A stretch of DNA of 64,000 nt, from assembly GCF_003467445.1 (NCBI RefSeq), contig NZ_QSGS01000001.1, positions 496,001 to 560,000 of the forward strand, in the 5' to 3' direction. Below are positions 8,103 to 16,770 of this stretch, in pieces (position 1 is the first letter of the stretch; each line of letters opens with the position of its first letter). The position numbers and the translations under genes are program-made. The notes under the pieces are model-generated. The model searched no databases, was not told the DNA's origin, and saw only the letters and a program-made list of their open reading frames with translations. Source of the DNA: Exiguobacterium sp. AM39-5BH. Lineage in GTDB: Bacteria; Bacillota; Bacilli; Exiguobacteriales; Exiguobacteriaceae.

Positions 8103-9115
8103 TTCGTCAGGCCGTCCTTGAATACGATCATAGCGATGACGCACTCGACCGACTCGATGACTTAGTCGACGGCCGACGTGTCCATGTCCTGCACGGGTCG
8201 AACGGGTATGACGTCGTTCGAGCCATCTTTCCGGCCATCGCGAACTATCCGGCGACAAGGTTCAGCGGGGAGTGCACGGACTCGGAAGTCGAGCGGCTCG
8301 AACTGTTTGACGCGGATGTGTTGATTGCTATCGGGGGTGGCAAGCTCGTCGACACAGCCAAACTCGTCGCCTATCATCGGAGCGTCCCGCTCATCGTCAT
8401 CCCGACGCTCGCATCGAACTGTGCCGCGTTCACGCCGCTCAGCGTCGTCTATCGAGAGGATGGGAGCTACGACCGTTACGACATATTCCGCGTCGTCATC
8501 GAGCGGGTCATCGTCGACTCGCGCGTCATGAGACGCTCCCCATACGAATACTTCCGGGCCGGTGTCATCGACACGGTCGCGAAGTTTTACGAGGCACGCT
8601 ATTTGAGCGGGGACAGCTCGATTGATGCCGGCGTCAACACCGGGCTCGCCTTGGCCGAACAGTGTGGACGACTCGTCGAACTCGATTTGAGTGAACATGC
8701 CTTCAAGTCATATAGCGACGACGTCCGCTTCGCAATCGATCATGTGCTCGCGATTGGCGGTGCCGTCGGAGGATTTGGGGACGCCGGGACACGTGTCGCC
8801 GTAGGGCATGCGGTCCATAACGCGCTTAGCCGCTTCGAGTCGACTCACCGCTTCCTTCACGGGGACAAGGTCGGATTCGGTTTGATCGTCCAAGAGCGGT
8901 TGCGCCACTCGGCCGATGCCCCGTACTTGGAAGCTTGGTTAAAACGATTCGGTGCCCCGACGACGCTCGAGACGCTCGGAATCGGACCCGACGACATCCC
9001 GATTCTCGTCGACTCTGTCATGGTGGAGACCGAGCTACAACAGTTGCCTGCCCCGCTCAATGAAGATTTTTTGAAAATAATTTTTGAAAATTTACAATTA
9101 TCTATTTACAATTAA
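8099..9115 (+). CDS. GldA-type iron/zinc-dependent dehydrogenase (2-hydroxycarboxylate dehydrogenase-like)
   Basis: A 338-residue dehydroquinate-synthase-fold dehydrogenase of the glycerol dehydrogenase branch. It has a nucleotide-binding GGGKLVDTAK near residue 79 and the three metal ligands of the family at D158, H237 and H254. It is translationally coupled to the MtnE-like aminotransferase and lies under the same SAM riboswitch. In E. coli the related HcxA (YbdH), a 2-oxoacid reductase, lies near the methionine aminotransferase YbdL. By analogy it may interconvert a methionine-derived 2-oxo acid and its 2-hydroxy acid. Glycerol dehydrogenase itself is less likely in this context. Confidence 0.75.
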   Translation: MIRQAVLEYDHSDDALDRLDDLVDGRRVHVLHGSNGYDVVRAIFPAIANYPATRFSGECTDSEVERLELFDADVLIAIGGGKLVDTAKLVAYHRSVPLIVIPTLASNCAAFTPLSVVYREDGSYDRYDIFRVVIERVIVDSRVMRRSPYEYFRAGVIDTVAKFYEARYLSGDSSIDAGVNTGLALAEQCGRLVELDLSEHAFKSYSDDVRFAIDHVLAIGGAVGGFGDAGTRVAVGHAVHNALSRFESTHRFLHGDKVGFGLIVQERLRHSADAPYLEAWLKRFGAPTTLETLGIGPDDIPILVDSVMVETELQQLPAPLNEDFLKIIFENLQLSIYN

Positions 9116-9133
9116 AACAATAAAAAGTAAGAT
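9105..9133 (+). promoter_or_regulatory. Candidate promoter of the metQNI unit
   Basis: TTTACA at 9105 and TAAGAT at 9128 are 17 bases apart. The -35 element overlaps the last codons of the upstream dehydrogenase gene. Confidence 0.4.
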
Positions 9134-9156
9134 GATAACAACTTAATAGACCGATT

Positions 9157-9317
9157 GCTTATCAAGAGTGGTGGAGGGACTGGCCCTGTGAAACCCGGCA
9201 ACCAGATCGTAATGATCATGGTGCTAATTCCAACAGACGAAATCGTCTGGGAGATGAGCGTGTCCGACTTTGACTTGTCGTGCCCGCCACTCTGAATGAG
9301 TAGCGGGCTTTCATTTT
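9157..9317 (+). promoter_or_regulatory. SAM-I (S-box) riboswitch with terminator upstream of metQNI
   Basis: A canonical S-box: GCTTATCAAGAG, GGTGGAGGGACTGGCCC, AAACCCGGCAACC, GGTGCTAATTCCAACAG and GGGAGATGAGC. P1 is GCTTATC (9157-9163) with GATGAGC (9253-9259). The downstream hairpin GCCCGC/GCGGGC (9282-9308) with an inner ACTC/GAGT stem ends in TTTCATTTT. Methionine import should be switched off when SAM is abundant. Confidence 0.97.
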
Positions 9318-9332
9318 GGAGGAGGAAAACAA

Positions 9333-10154
9333 ATGAACATCAAACAGAAAACAGTACTTGCAGGAACATCACTACTCGCCGCCATCGCGCTCTCAGCATG
9401 CGGACAATCGGACGCGAGCGAGGCGCTCAGCACGGAGTCGCTCACGATCGGCGTCACGGGCGGGCCGCACCAACAGATTGCCGAGAAAGTGAAAGAACTC
9501 GCGGCCGAAGACGGCCTCGAACTCGATATCAAAGTGTTTAACGACTATAATACGCCGAACACGGCGCTCGCCGAGGGTAGCCTCGACGTGAACAGTTATC
9601 AGACGCTCTCATTCCTAGAACTGCAAAAGTCCGATAAAGGCTATAAAATCGACGACGTGTTCAAGACCGTCGCTTTCCCGATGGGTCTCTACTCAGAGAA
9701 ATTGACCGACATCGAGGACTTGAAAGAAGGTGACAAGGTCGCCGTCCCGAACGACCCGGCGAACGAGCTACGCGCGCTCCGTCTCTATGAGACAGCGGGA
9801 CTCATCACGCTCAAAGAAGGATTGACGGACAAGGCGACGAAACGTGATATCGCCGAGAACCCGCTCAACCTTGAATTCATCGAACTCGAGGCGTCGCAGC
9901 TCCCGACCCAGCTCCCGGAAGTCGCACTCGCTGCCATCAACACGAACTTCGCGATGGGTGCCGGCCTGTCGATCAACGAGGACGCCTTGTTCCACGAGGA
10001 CACGGTCGACAACCCGTATCCGAACTACGTCGTCGTCCGCACCGACAACAAGGATGACGAAGTCGTCGCTACACTCAAATCGTACTATCACTCGGACGAG
10101 GTCCGGACGTTCATCGAAGAAACGTTCGACGGCTCGATCGTCCCGGCGTTTTAA
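9333..10154 (+). CDS. metQ: Methionine ABC transporter substrate-binding lipoprotein
   Basis: A 273-residue NlpA/MetQ-family lipoprotein anchored outside the membrane that binds D/L-methionine for MetNI. The signal peptide ends in a lipobox with the modified cysteine at C23 (ALSACG). Family segments VAVPNDPANELRALRLYE and TNFAMGAGL are visible. GGAGGAGG precedes the ATG. It is first in the metQ-metN-metI operon, 9 bases before metN, and is controlled by the SAM riboswitch immediately upstream, which fixes the substrate assignment. The length is normal. Confidence 0.95.
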   Translation: MNIKQKTVLAGTSLLAAIALSACGQSDASEALSTESLTIGVTGGPHQQIAEKVKELAAEDGLELDIKVFNDYNTPNTALAEGSLDVNSYQTLSFLELQKSDKGYKIDDVFKTVAFPMGLYSEKLTDIEDLKEGDKVAVPNDPANELRALRLYETAGLITLKEGLTDKATKRDIAENPLNLEFIELEASQLPTQLPEVALAAINTNFAMGAGLSINEDALFHEDTVDNPYPNYVVVRTDNKDDEVVATLKSYYHSDEVRTFIEETFDGSIVPAF

Positions 10155-10163
10155 GGAGGGCCT

Positions 10164-11198
10164 ATGATTGCACTTAAAGGCATCACGAAGACGTTCACGG
10201 TGAACAAAGGGGCCGTCACCGCACTCGATGACGTCTCACTCACGATCGAGAAAGGCGAGATTTTCGGCATCATCGGCCGAAGTGGCGCCGGGAAGAGCAC
10301 GCTCATCCGCATGATTAACCTGCTCGAACGCCCGACATCAGGCCAGGTCGAAATCGAAGGACAGGACATCACGAGACTCGACAAGCGCGGCCTGTCGAAG
10401 CTGCGCCACCGGATCGGGATGATTTTCCAACATTACAACCTGCTGAAGACGGCAACCGTCGAAGAGAACGTCGCCATCCCGCTCCGTCTCGAAGGGCTTG
10501 ATAAACAGACGATCCGGAAGCGTGTCGACAAATATCTCGATATCGTCGGCTTGACGGACCATCGGAAACATTACCCGGAGCAACTCTCAGGCGGACAGAA
10601 GCAACGTGTCGCCATCGCCCGCGCCCTCGCACATGAGCCGGACATCCTGCTCAGCGACGAGGCGACGAGCGCGCTCGACCCGGAGACGACCGAGTCGATT
10701 CTCGAGCTCTTACTCGACATCAACCGCGAGCTCGGATTGACGATCTTCCTGATCACCCACGAGATGGAAGTCATCGAGCGCATCTGCGACCGGGTCGCGG
10801 TCATCGAGGCAGGACGGATCATCGAGGAAGGCGACGTGCTCGATGTGTTCTCTGACCCACAGCATGCGACGACACGCAAGTTCCTGAAGACGAACCTCGA
10901 TGTCCCGAAAGAAGTCGTCGAAGAGTTGAGCACGCACGGGACGCTCGTCAACTTATCGTTCATCGGCCATCAAAGTGAACAGGCCGTGCTCGCCCAATTG
11001 ACGAAACGGTTCGGCTTGCTGCCGAACATCATCGGGGGTGGCATCAAAAAGCTTAAAGGCGGTCTCGTCGGCAATCTGCTCGTCCATTTGGACGGCGATG
11101 AGTCTCAGACCGTCCAAGCCGTCCGCTTCTTAGAGGCGAGCGGCGTGAAAGTGAAGGAGGTGACGAACCATGCTTCAGTTTTGGGAAAATTGGGGTGA
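10164..11198 (+). CDS. metN: Methionine ABC transporter ATP-binding protein
   Basis: A 344-residue ABC ATPase that powers methionine import. Walker A (GRSGAGKST) lies near residue 38, the signature LSGGQKQR near 140, Walker B with the catalytic glutamate as LLSDEATSALD, and the switch histidine in ITHEM. The last 80 residues form the NIL regulatory domain typical of MetN, which binds methionine for feedback inhibition in E. coli. It overlaps metI by 29 bases, which implies translational coupling. Confidence 0.95.
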   Translation: MIALKGITKTFTVNKGAVTALDDVSLTIEKGEIFGIIGRSGAGKSTLIRMINLLERPTSGQVEIEGQDITRLDKRGLSKLRHRIGMIFQHYNLLKTATVEENVAIPLRLEGLDKQTIRKRVDKYLDIVGLTDHRKHYPEQLSGGQKQRVAIARALAHEPDILLSDEATSALDPETTESILELLLDINRELGLTIFLITHEMEVIERICDRVAVIEAGRIIEEGDVLDVFSDPQHATTRKFLKTNLDVPKEVVEELSTHGTLVNLSFIGHQSEQAVLAQLTKRFGLLPNIIGGGIKKLKGGLVGNLLVHLDGDESQTVQAVRFLEASGVKVKEVTNHASVLGKLG

Positions 11199-11832
11199 CT
11201 TGATTTGGACGGGGACGATTCAGACGCTAACGATGACCGGCATCGCGCTCGCCATCTCGACGCTGATCGGACTGCCGCTCGGGACGCTCCTCGTCTTGAC
11301 ACGTCCGAACGGTCGACTCGCCAACCGTTATTTCTATGGCATCTTGTCGAGCGTCATCAACGTCGTCCGTTCGATCCCGTTCATCATCCTATTGTTCTTC
11401 ATCCTGCCGTTCACCCGCTTCATCATGGGGACGACGATCGGGGTGCAAGGCGTGCTGTTGCCGCTGATCGTGTTCACGGCACCGTATATCGCACGGCTCA
11501 TGGAGTCGGCGCTGTTAGAAGTCGACCGCGGTGTCGTCGAGGCGTATGAGGCGATGGGGATCTCGACCCGGAAAATCATCTGGTATGTGTTGATCCGGGA
11601 GGCCCGCTCTTCAATCGTGCTCGGTCTGACGATCGCGACGATCGGTTTGATCGGGGCGACCGCGATGGCTGGACTCGTCGGGGCCGGTGGACTCGGCGAT
11701 ATCGCCTATCAATACGGGCATCTTCGATTCGAGCCGGAGGTCATGTACGTGACCATATTCGTCTTGATTCTGCTCGTCCAATCGATTCAGTCGTTCGGCA
11801 ACCGCTTAGCGGCCCGACTCCAGAAGTCATAA
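11170..11832 (+). CDS. metI: Methionine ABC transporter permease
   Basis: A 220-residue permease with five hydrophobic helices and the EAA loop that docks on MetN (EAYEAMGISTRKIIW near residues 125-140). The ATG at 11170 lies inside the end of metN but has a perfect AAGGAGGTGA site 6 bases upstream, which decides the start. It completes the MetQNI importer and the operon ends at the terminator immediately downstream. Confidence 0.95.
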   Translation: MLQFWENWGDLIWTGTIQTLTMTGIALAISTLIGLPLGTLLVLTRPNGRLANRYFYGILSSVINVVRSIPFIILLFFILPFTRFIMGTTIGVQGVLLPLIVFTAPYIARLMESALLEVDRGVVEAYEAMGISTRKIIWYVLIREARSSIVLGLTIATIGLIGATAMAGLVGAGGLGDIAYQYGHLRFEPEVMYVTIFVLILLVQSIQSFGNRLAARLQKS

Positions 11833-11836
11833 GAAA

Positions 11837-11861
11837 AAGAGCTCTGCTTCGCAGGGCTCTT
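11837..11861. terminator. Bidirectional terminator metI / spx-like
   Basis: The stem AAGAGCTCTGC / GCAGGGCTCTT (one G-U pair) has a TTC loop and lies between convergent genes, overlapping the last codons of the spx-like gene. Confidence 0.75.
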
Positions 11862-12255
11862 ACTTGTTGTCGAGCAGTCGTTTCAATTCGGCGATGCGGT
11901 CATGGCGCGGGATGAACGTGCGAATCTCCTTCTCGCTGAACCCGATTTGAATCCGATTGTCATCGACGACGATGGGGCTCTTTAAGATTTGGGGATGCGA
12001 CGCCACGAAACTGTACAGTTCGCGGAGCGACATCTCGTCGAGTTGATCCGCCGCTTGTTTATACACACTCTTTTGGACGGACAACAGGTCGGTCGTGCCA
12101 TTCTCGGTGAGTCGTAGCATGTCTTTGAATTCGGTGAACGACATTCCCTGATCGGTCAATTTTTTTTCGATGAACGGGATGTTCTGTTCACGTAACCAAT
12201 CGAGCGTCTTACGGGAAGAACTGCAGCTTGTATGTGTGAATACGGTGACCGTCAC
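11860..12255 (-). CDS. Spx/ArsC-family regulator-like protein with a single redox cysteine
   Basis: The protein aligns by eye with Spx over its whole 131 residues (for example RLTENGTTDLLS, LYSFVASHPQIL, SPIVVDDNRIQIGF), so it belongs to the Spx/MgsR branch of the ArsC fold, which binds the RNA polymerase alpha C-terminal domain. The canonical CxxC switch is CSSS here: C11 is kept and the second cysteine is serine (S14). The GTG at 12255 is preferred since it gives the Spx length and sits 11 bases after AAAGGAG; a GTG at 12264 is too close to that site. It may be a redox-altered paralogue; an ArsC-like reductase is less likely. Confidence 0.8.
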   Translation of the reverse strand: MTVTVFTHTSCSSSRKTLDWLREQNIPFIEKKLTDQGMSFTEFKDMLRLTENGTTDLLSVQKSVYKQAADQLDEMSLRELYSFVASHPQILKSPIVVDDNRIQIGFSEKEIRTFIPRHDRIAELKRLLDNK

Positions 12256-12416
12256 GGCAACCACTTCTCCTTTACGTAAGGTTGGACATCTTTATTTTCT
12301 CTCATCCATACGTAATGGACGTCGAATATGTTTCAAATCACATATACTTTTTTACGATTTGTTAATCCTCAGTTCGGGTACATCACTGAAGAGACAACAT
12401 CCAAGGAGGGATTCAC

Positions 12417-12800
12417 TTGTTTGATTGTACGGTCAAAACCGATCAGACGGTCGAAGCGGTCGTCGTTAAGCTGAAAATGACGCTCAAAGAAGAAGAGTTC
12501 GGGGTGCTCTGGGATTTCAATTTGAGTGAGACGCTTGAAGAAAAAGGCCAGGCGATTGACGGTGACTATCGCATCCTGGATGTGTGTAATCCGAAAGAGG
12601 CGAAGAAAGTCATCACGGCGCACCGAGAAGGCGGGTATTTCCTCCCGTGCAAACTCGCCGTGTTCACGAAAGACGGGGCGACGCATGTCGGCATGCCGAA
12701 ACCGACGAAACTGATCGATCTGATCGAGGATGAATCGCTCCAAGCCGTGACCCGCGATGTTGAGACGCGATTGACACGAGCCATCGATAACAGCATCTAA
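12417..12800 (+). CDS. DUF302-domain protein
   Basis: A 127-residue cytosolic protein that matches the DUF302 family pattern: an amphipathic start (KTDQTVEAVVVKLKMTLKEE), a central DVCNPKEAKKVI and the FLPCKLAVF strand. DUF302 has a two-layer alpha/beta fold and no established enzymatic role. The start is a TTG at 12417 with AAGGAGGGA 5 bases upstream. It stands alone, with a weak hairpin and T-run after the stop. Confidence 0.8.
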   Translation: MFDCTVKTDQTVEAVVVKLKMTLKEEEFGVLWDFNLSETLEEKGQAIDGDYRILDVCNPKEAKKVITAHREGGYFLPCKLAVFTKDGATHVGMPKPTKLIDLIEDESLQAVTRDVETRLTRAIDNSI

Positions 12801-12812
12801 TCAATCCCTTGT

Positions 12813-12840
12813 ACCCGTTCATATCAATGGGCGGTTTTTT
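12813..12840 (+). terminator. Weak intrinsic terminator after the DUF302 gene
   Basis: An imperfect CCG..CA / TG..CGG hairpin is followed by six T residues. Confidence 0.45.
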
Positions 12841-12905
12841 CGTGTTCCCTCGTAAAGTCATATAATGGTAAAATTGGTACAAACGAAATTCGAGGGGCGG
12901 ATGAT

Positions 12906-14195
12906 TTGAAGAAACTAGTCGGTTTATTTGTATTACCCATGGGGTTGTTGGCCGCTTGTGGGGACGAAAAGCAAAGCGTCGTCAACTTATCGTATATCGA
13001 TGCCCATTGGAACGTTAGCAAATATTCACTGGAACAACCAGAGGTGCTCGAATCGGTGAGTGAGACGTTGAGGGCGTGTACCGGCGACTTGACGACCGAG
13101 CTGAAAGGTGATTTGATCGTTTTCGATACGGTCGTGGCAAGTCGTCCGCCATTCACCAATGCAGGGGACGATTATATGTATAAAACGGTGACGTATGTCC
13201 AAGGGGACGAATTATATGCCATCTGTCGCGATATGACGTCGCTTGGGCTTAAAGCTGAAGTGGTTTCTTCTTTCCCAGAAGAATTCATGAGCGGTAATCC
13301 GGTCGATCATGTGCCGGCCGTGTTACCCATTAAAGAATCGGATCGAGAGTCGTTCCTTCAGGCGGACATATGGAACGAACATCAGTATGAGCTCGAAGCA
13401 TATCCTGATTCTCTGTTCTCCTTCTCTCATGCAATCAGTGGAGAATTGGAAATCGCAATTGAAGGACGGCCGTCCCTATTTCCGCTTATCTCGTTCGAAC
13501 CAGCGACGGCAACCATGGGGGATATTCAGATGATGCTCGGATTCAGTCAAGAAGAGTCACTCCCTTACGTGCTCATGAGACATAACGAGGGCTACTTTTC
13601 GAACGGGCCGCTCGAAGTTACGTTCGACGCGACCGAGAAAGCGCCGCGTTATGACTCTTTAAACGTCAAACGGCTACCGCTTGAAGAAGACATATTTGTA
13701 TCCGGTGAAAGCTATCCAATCTATGAGTTCACATATATAAAAGATGGTGAATCCATTACCGAGACCGTTACTCTGACGTATCGTGAGGAGGCGTTGATCT
13801 CTGAGGAAGAACGGGACCTTCCAGAAAATCTTCCAGCGATGCAGTTCCCGGATCAGACCGGTCGTCCGTTTGTGTATCTGCATAAGAAACCGTTCAGTCG
13901 TGAGAAGATACTCTCTTATCCAGATGTAATCAAGGCGGCAGGGACTGATATGGATGAGTTGATTGAAGCCATCAAAGCCGCGGGACCGGTCGATCGGCGC
14001 GGAGACATGGGAGACTATCATTTGTTGACGATTCTTGACGGACTTCAAGGCCAGGAATTCGAAGTGACATATAAACAGCGCTCGAAGAAGCTGGACGTTT
14101 ACGTGACCGACCGAGTGACTGAGGAGACGTACAAACTGACGAGCGAAGGGGCCGAGACGTTCTTGTCCTATTTCCCGGATTTGAAGAAGAAATGA
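12906..14195 (+). CDS. Lipoprotein of unknown function, paralogue of the next gene
   Basis: A 429-residue predicted lipoprotein: MKKLVGLFV..., hydrophobic core, lipobox LLAAC with the cysteine near residue 18. The rest is acidic and hydrophilic with no domain I recognise. It shares a colinear plan with the following gene: YIDAHWN/HIEEHWQ near the N-terminus, then YVEGD-type, and a C-terminal block EFEVTYKQRSKKLDVYVTD. A TTG start at 12906 has GAGGGGCGG upstream. The two genes touch and are probably co-transcribed and duplicated. Confidence 0.75.
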   Translation: MKKLVGLFVLPMGLLAACGDEKQSVVNLSYIDAHWNVSKYSLEQPEVLESVSETLRACTGDLTTELKGDLIVFDTVVASRPPFTNAGDDYMYKTVTYVQGDELYAICRDMTSLGLKAEVVSSFPEEFMSGNPVDHVPAVLPIKESDRESFLQADIWNEHQYELEAYPDSLFSFSHAISGELEIAIEGRPSLFPLISFEPATATMGDIQMMLGFSQEESLPYVLMRHNEGYFSNGPLEVTFDATEKAPRYDSLNVKRLPLEEDIFVSGESYPIYEFTYIKDGESITETVTLTYREEALISEEERDLPENLPAMQFPDQTGRPFVYLHKKPFSREKILSYPDVIKAAGTDMDELIEAIKAAGPVDRRGDMGDYHLLTILDGLQGQEFEVTYKQRSKKLDVYVTDRVTEETYKLTSEGAETFLSYFPDLKKK

Positions 14196-14206
14196 GTGGC
14201 TTGAAC

Positions 14207-15463
14207 ATGAAGAAACGAACGCTAATGACATTGTCACTGTTGTGGTTGACGGCAGGCTGCTCGGAAGATATTGACGTCGTCCGTTATGGTCATATCGAGG
14301 AACATTGGCAGGCCGAGCGGGTTACGATGAACAGTCAGGAGCCTGTAGTGGATGCCGAAGCCATATTGAACCAATGTGAAGACGGTGAACCCCTGTCCGA
14401 ACTGAATGGAGAGACGTTTTCCGTGCTTGGAATGGCGTATGCGACCCGGGCCCCGCTTATGAATGATGACTATTATGGATATAGTTTTAATGAAGTGACC
14501 TATGTCGAGGGGGATACAATCTATGCGCTCTGTAAATCAGACCGGATGGACGGGATGGAAGGGTATCGGGCCGTCGAGCTTGCAGAAAGACCTGCCTACT
14601 TGAAAGACGAGGTCGGAACTGAAATGTCTGCTCTTCCGACCGTCTATATCGCGACCGAAAATGAACGGGCTGCGTTACATAAGCCGGACGCCTTCTATGA
14701 CAATGAACAAGACATCGAACCGTATCCGGTCACACTTATGAGGATTTCGCCTGGATTTAGTGGCACGGTCGAGATTGGGATTGAAGAAGGGGGCTACTTT
14801 ACCCCATCTTTCCACTTTTTGCCGAACCTTAGACCGTCCGATGTGTTTATCGCATTAGGACGAGATAAGGCCACGAACATGCCTCATCTGCTCCAGTCTT
14901 ATGGTGGAGACAAGGCTCGCTATTCCTCCTCCATTTTACAAGATGCCGATTTGCTCAACGGGGCTGACAGTTTAACCTTCCGTCGAATCCATAACGGTGG
15001 CACGATGGAACCGATGACAGCCTATCCGCTATATGACGTCACGATTGACGTGGACGGACAAAACGTAACAAAAACCGTGTCGATGCGCTATCGACCGAGT
15101 GCTCTCCTTACCAATACGACCAGTCCAGACGAGATAGCCGTCGCTTACCTCCATCAGTATCCGTATCACCGGGAAGTCCCGCTCCCTTACCCTGATGCTG
15201 TAAACGTGAGCGGCAAAGCTTATGACCAGTTGGTCGAAGCCATCGAGACCGCGCGCCCGTCGACGAAGAGTGGTGAGACGAAAGACTATAAGTATTTGAC
15301 GCTGTGGCGTGGGAATCTCGGTCAACAGTTCGAAGTCAGTTATCAGCAACGGTCGAAGAAAGTCGATATCTATGTGAAAGACGTGATGACCGGGAAAGTG
15401 TTCAAACTGTCGAGCGTCGGAGCGAAGACATTCAAGGAATTGTTCCCGGAAGCGTTCGAATGA
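14207..15463 (+). CDS. Lipoprotein of unknown function, tandem paralogue
   Basis: A 418-residue predicted lipoprotein beginning MKKRTLMTLS with lipobox LTAGC. An in-frame ATG at 14192 overlaps the previous stop by 4 bases, but the 14207 ATG gives the normal charged signal-peptide start. It repeats the architecture of the preceding gene: HIEEHWQAERV, TYVEGDTIYALC, and the C-terminal QQFEVSYQQRSKKVDIYVKD. The overall identity looks moderate, so the duplication is old. Function unknown; surface-exposed lipoprotein by signal. Confidence 0.75.
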   Translation: MKKRTLMTLSLLWLTAGCSEDIDVVRYGHIEEHWQAERVTMNSQEPVVDAEAILNQCEDGEPLSELNGETFSVLGMAYATRAPLMNDDYYGYSFNEVTYVEGDTIYALCKSDRMDGMEGYRAVELAERPAYLKDEVGTEMSALPTVYIATENERAALHKPDAFYDNEQDIEPYPVTLMRISPGFSGTVEIGIEEGGYFTPSFHFLPNLRPSDVFIALGRDKATNMPHLLQSYGGDKARYSSSILQDADLLNGADSLTFRRIHNGGTMEPMTAYPLYDVTIDVDGQNVTKTVSMRYRPSALLTNTTSPDEIAVAYLHQYPYHREVPLPYPDAVNVSGKAYDQLVEAIETARPSTKSGETKDYKYLTLWRGNLGQQFEVSYQQRSKKVDIYVKDVMTGKVFKLSSVGAKTFKELFPEAFE

Positions 15464-15473
15464 AGGGATTGGT

Positions 15474-15610
15474 CGGTAATCGAGGAGGGATGTTCTGTTG
15501 AAGCACATGTTGAACAGATGAACGGCGGCATCGAACTAAAGGACAGCCAAGGTGAATTCACGACCGAAAAAGTCACGCTTTTCCAAGCAATATTCGATAA
15601 ATCAGAATGA
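15474..15610 (+). pseudogene. Possible remnant of a small coding gene
   Basis: The frame VEAHVEQMNGGIELKDSQ... ending at TGA 15610 looks protein-like but has no start codon with a ribosome site in frame. AGGAGGG at 15483 instead leads into a 3-codon ORF. It may be a decayed gene or a frameshifted small ORF. No homologue is recognised. Confidence 0.3.
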
Positions 15611-15617
15611 TTATGGG

Positions 15618-15643
15618 CTCGTGCAATGCACGAGTTCTTTTTT
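15618..15643 (+). terminator. Intrinsic terminator after the lipoprotein pair
   Basis: CTCGTGC / GCACGAG stem with an AAT loop followed by TTCTTTTTT. The remaining gap to 15814 holds an AT-rich region with a TATAAT near 15747 but no clear -35. Confidence 0.8.
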
Positions 15644-15814
15644 ATGACCACAATCAGCGAGTACGACTGGAAAACACTTCAAATTCAAGGTATTGACTCG
15701 ATTTCAAAAGCCGATGCTATTCAGGATTTTCCTCACAGGGTACACTATAATTTCGCTACATTCTAAAAATAAAGCACGAAAAGAAATCAATAAAAGAAGG
15801 TAGGAATAATCGGT

Positions 15815-16720
15815 ATGGCACTGACAATAAGCGCTAGTCTCTCATCCCTCGACGTTCTCCGTGCCCTCGAGGCCAACGTCGCAATGATTCGATTCGACCG
15901 TCAACGACGTGTCGTCGATGTGAACGACCTGTTCGCCAAGGTGATGAAATACAAGCGCGATGAAATGATCGGGATGCACCATCATCTGTTCTGTACACCA
16001 AGTTTCGTCAGCAGCCCGGATTATCAAGCGTTTTGGAACAAGCTGTTCGACGGCTTCAGCTCGGCCGACAAGATCGAGCGGATCGACGCCCGCGGCGATT
16101 CGATTTGGCTCGAAGCGACGTATATGCCGATTTATGAACAGGACGAGGTCATCGGTGTCGTCAAGATCGCCTCGGACATCACGAGTCGCCAACAGACAAT
16201 TGAGGAATACGCCCGCTCGTTCCGGGTCATGGCTGAAAATCTCGACACCCGGGCCCGTCGCGGCATGGACGAGAGCCAACAGTTGAAGCAAACGATTGAA
16301 CGGCTCGATGCGGACTCGAATCAGAATTTGAAGACGCTCGCGAACTTGCAGGAACAGGCTGCCGAGATCACGAAAATCGCCAGTACGATCAAAGAAATCG
16401 CCGCTCAGACGAACTTGTTGTCGCTAAACGCCGCCATCGAGGCTGCGCGGGCAGGTGAGCACGGTCTCGGCTTCAACGTCGTCGCGACCGAGGTCCGGAA
16501 CTTGTCGCGTCTCGTCGAACGGGCCGTCATCGAAGTGCGCGCGAACACGGACGGGATGAACAAAGAACTCGTCTCGATCGTCGACGGTGTCTCCCGCTCG
16601 AGTGCAGACATTCAGGAAAGTGTGCGCATTATGGAACAGACGCTCGAACGGTTCGCACATATCGAACAATCGGCCGAGTCCCTAAACAGGACAGCCGAGC
16701 GATTCACGTCCGCCATCTAA
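15815..16720 (+). CDS. Soluble PAS-domain methyl-accepting chemotaxis-type sensor
   Basis: A 301-residue cytoplasmic receptor. Residues 10-130 form a PAS domain (VVDVNDLFAKVMKYKRDEMIG, then DITSRQQT), followed by a coiled coil and the conserved MCP hairpin tip EIAAQTNLLSLNAAIEAARAGE near residue 200, which contacts CheA/CheW. No transmembrane helix is present. The signalling domain is shorter than in full chemoreceptors, about 160 residues. It is similar to aerotaxis-like or energy sensors with PAS. Standing alone without chemotaxis neighbours, it presumably joins receptor arrays encoded elsewhere. Confidence 0.85.
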   Translation: MALTISASLSSLDVLRALEANVAMIRFDRQRRVVDVNDLFAKVMKYKRDEMIGMHHHLFCTPSFVSSPDYQAFWNKLFDGFSSADKIERIDARGDSIWLEATYMPIYEQDEVIGVVKIASDITSRQQTIEEYARSFRVMAENLDTRARRGMDESQQLKQTIERLDADSNQNLKTLANLQEQAAEITKIASTIKEIAAQTNLLSLNAAIEAARAGEHGLGFNVVATEVRNLSRLVERAVIEVRANTDGMNKELVSIVDGVSRSSADIQESVRIMEQTLERFAHIEQSAESLNRTAERFTSAI

Positions 16721-16770
16721 AAACCCAATCGAACATGTCCCGTGAAAAGGGCGCGTTCAATTGGGTTTTT
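16721..16770. terminator. Bidirectional terminator MCP / metallopeptidase
   Basis: The outer stem AAACCCAAT / ATTGGGTTT and an inner GAAC/GTTC are followed by a T-run on the plus strand. It lies between convergent genes. Confidence 0.75.
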
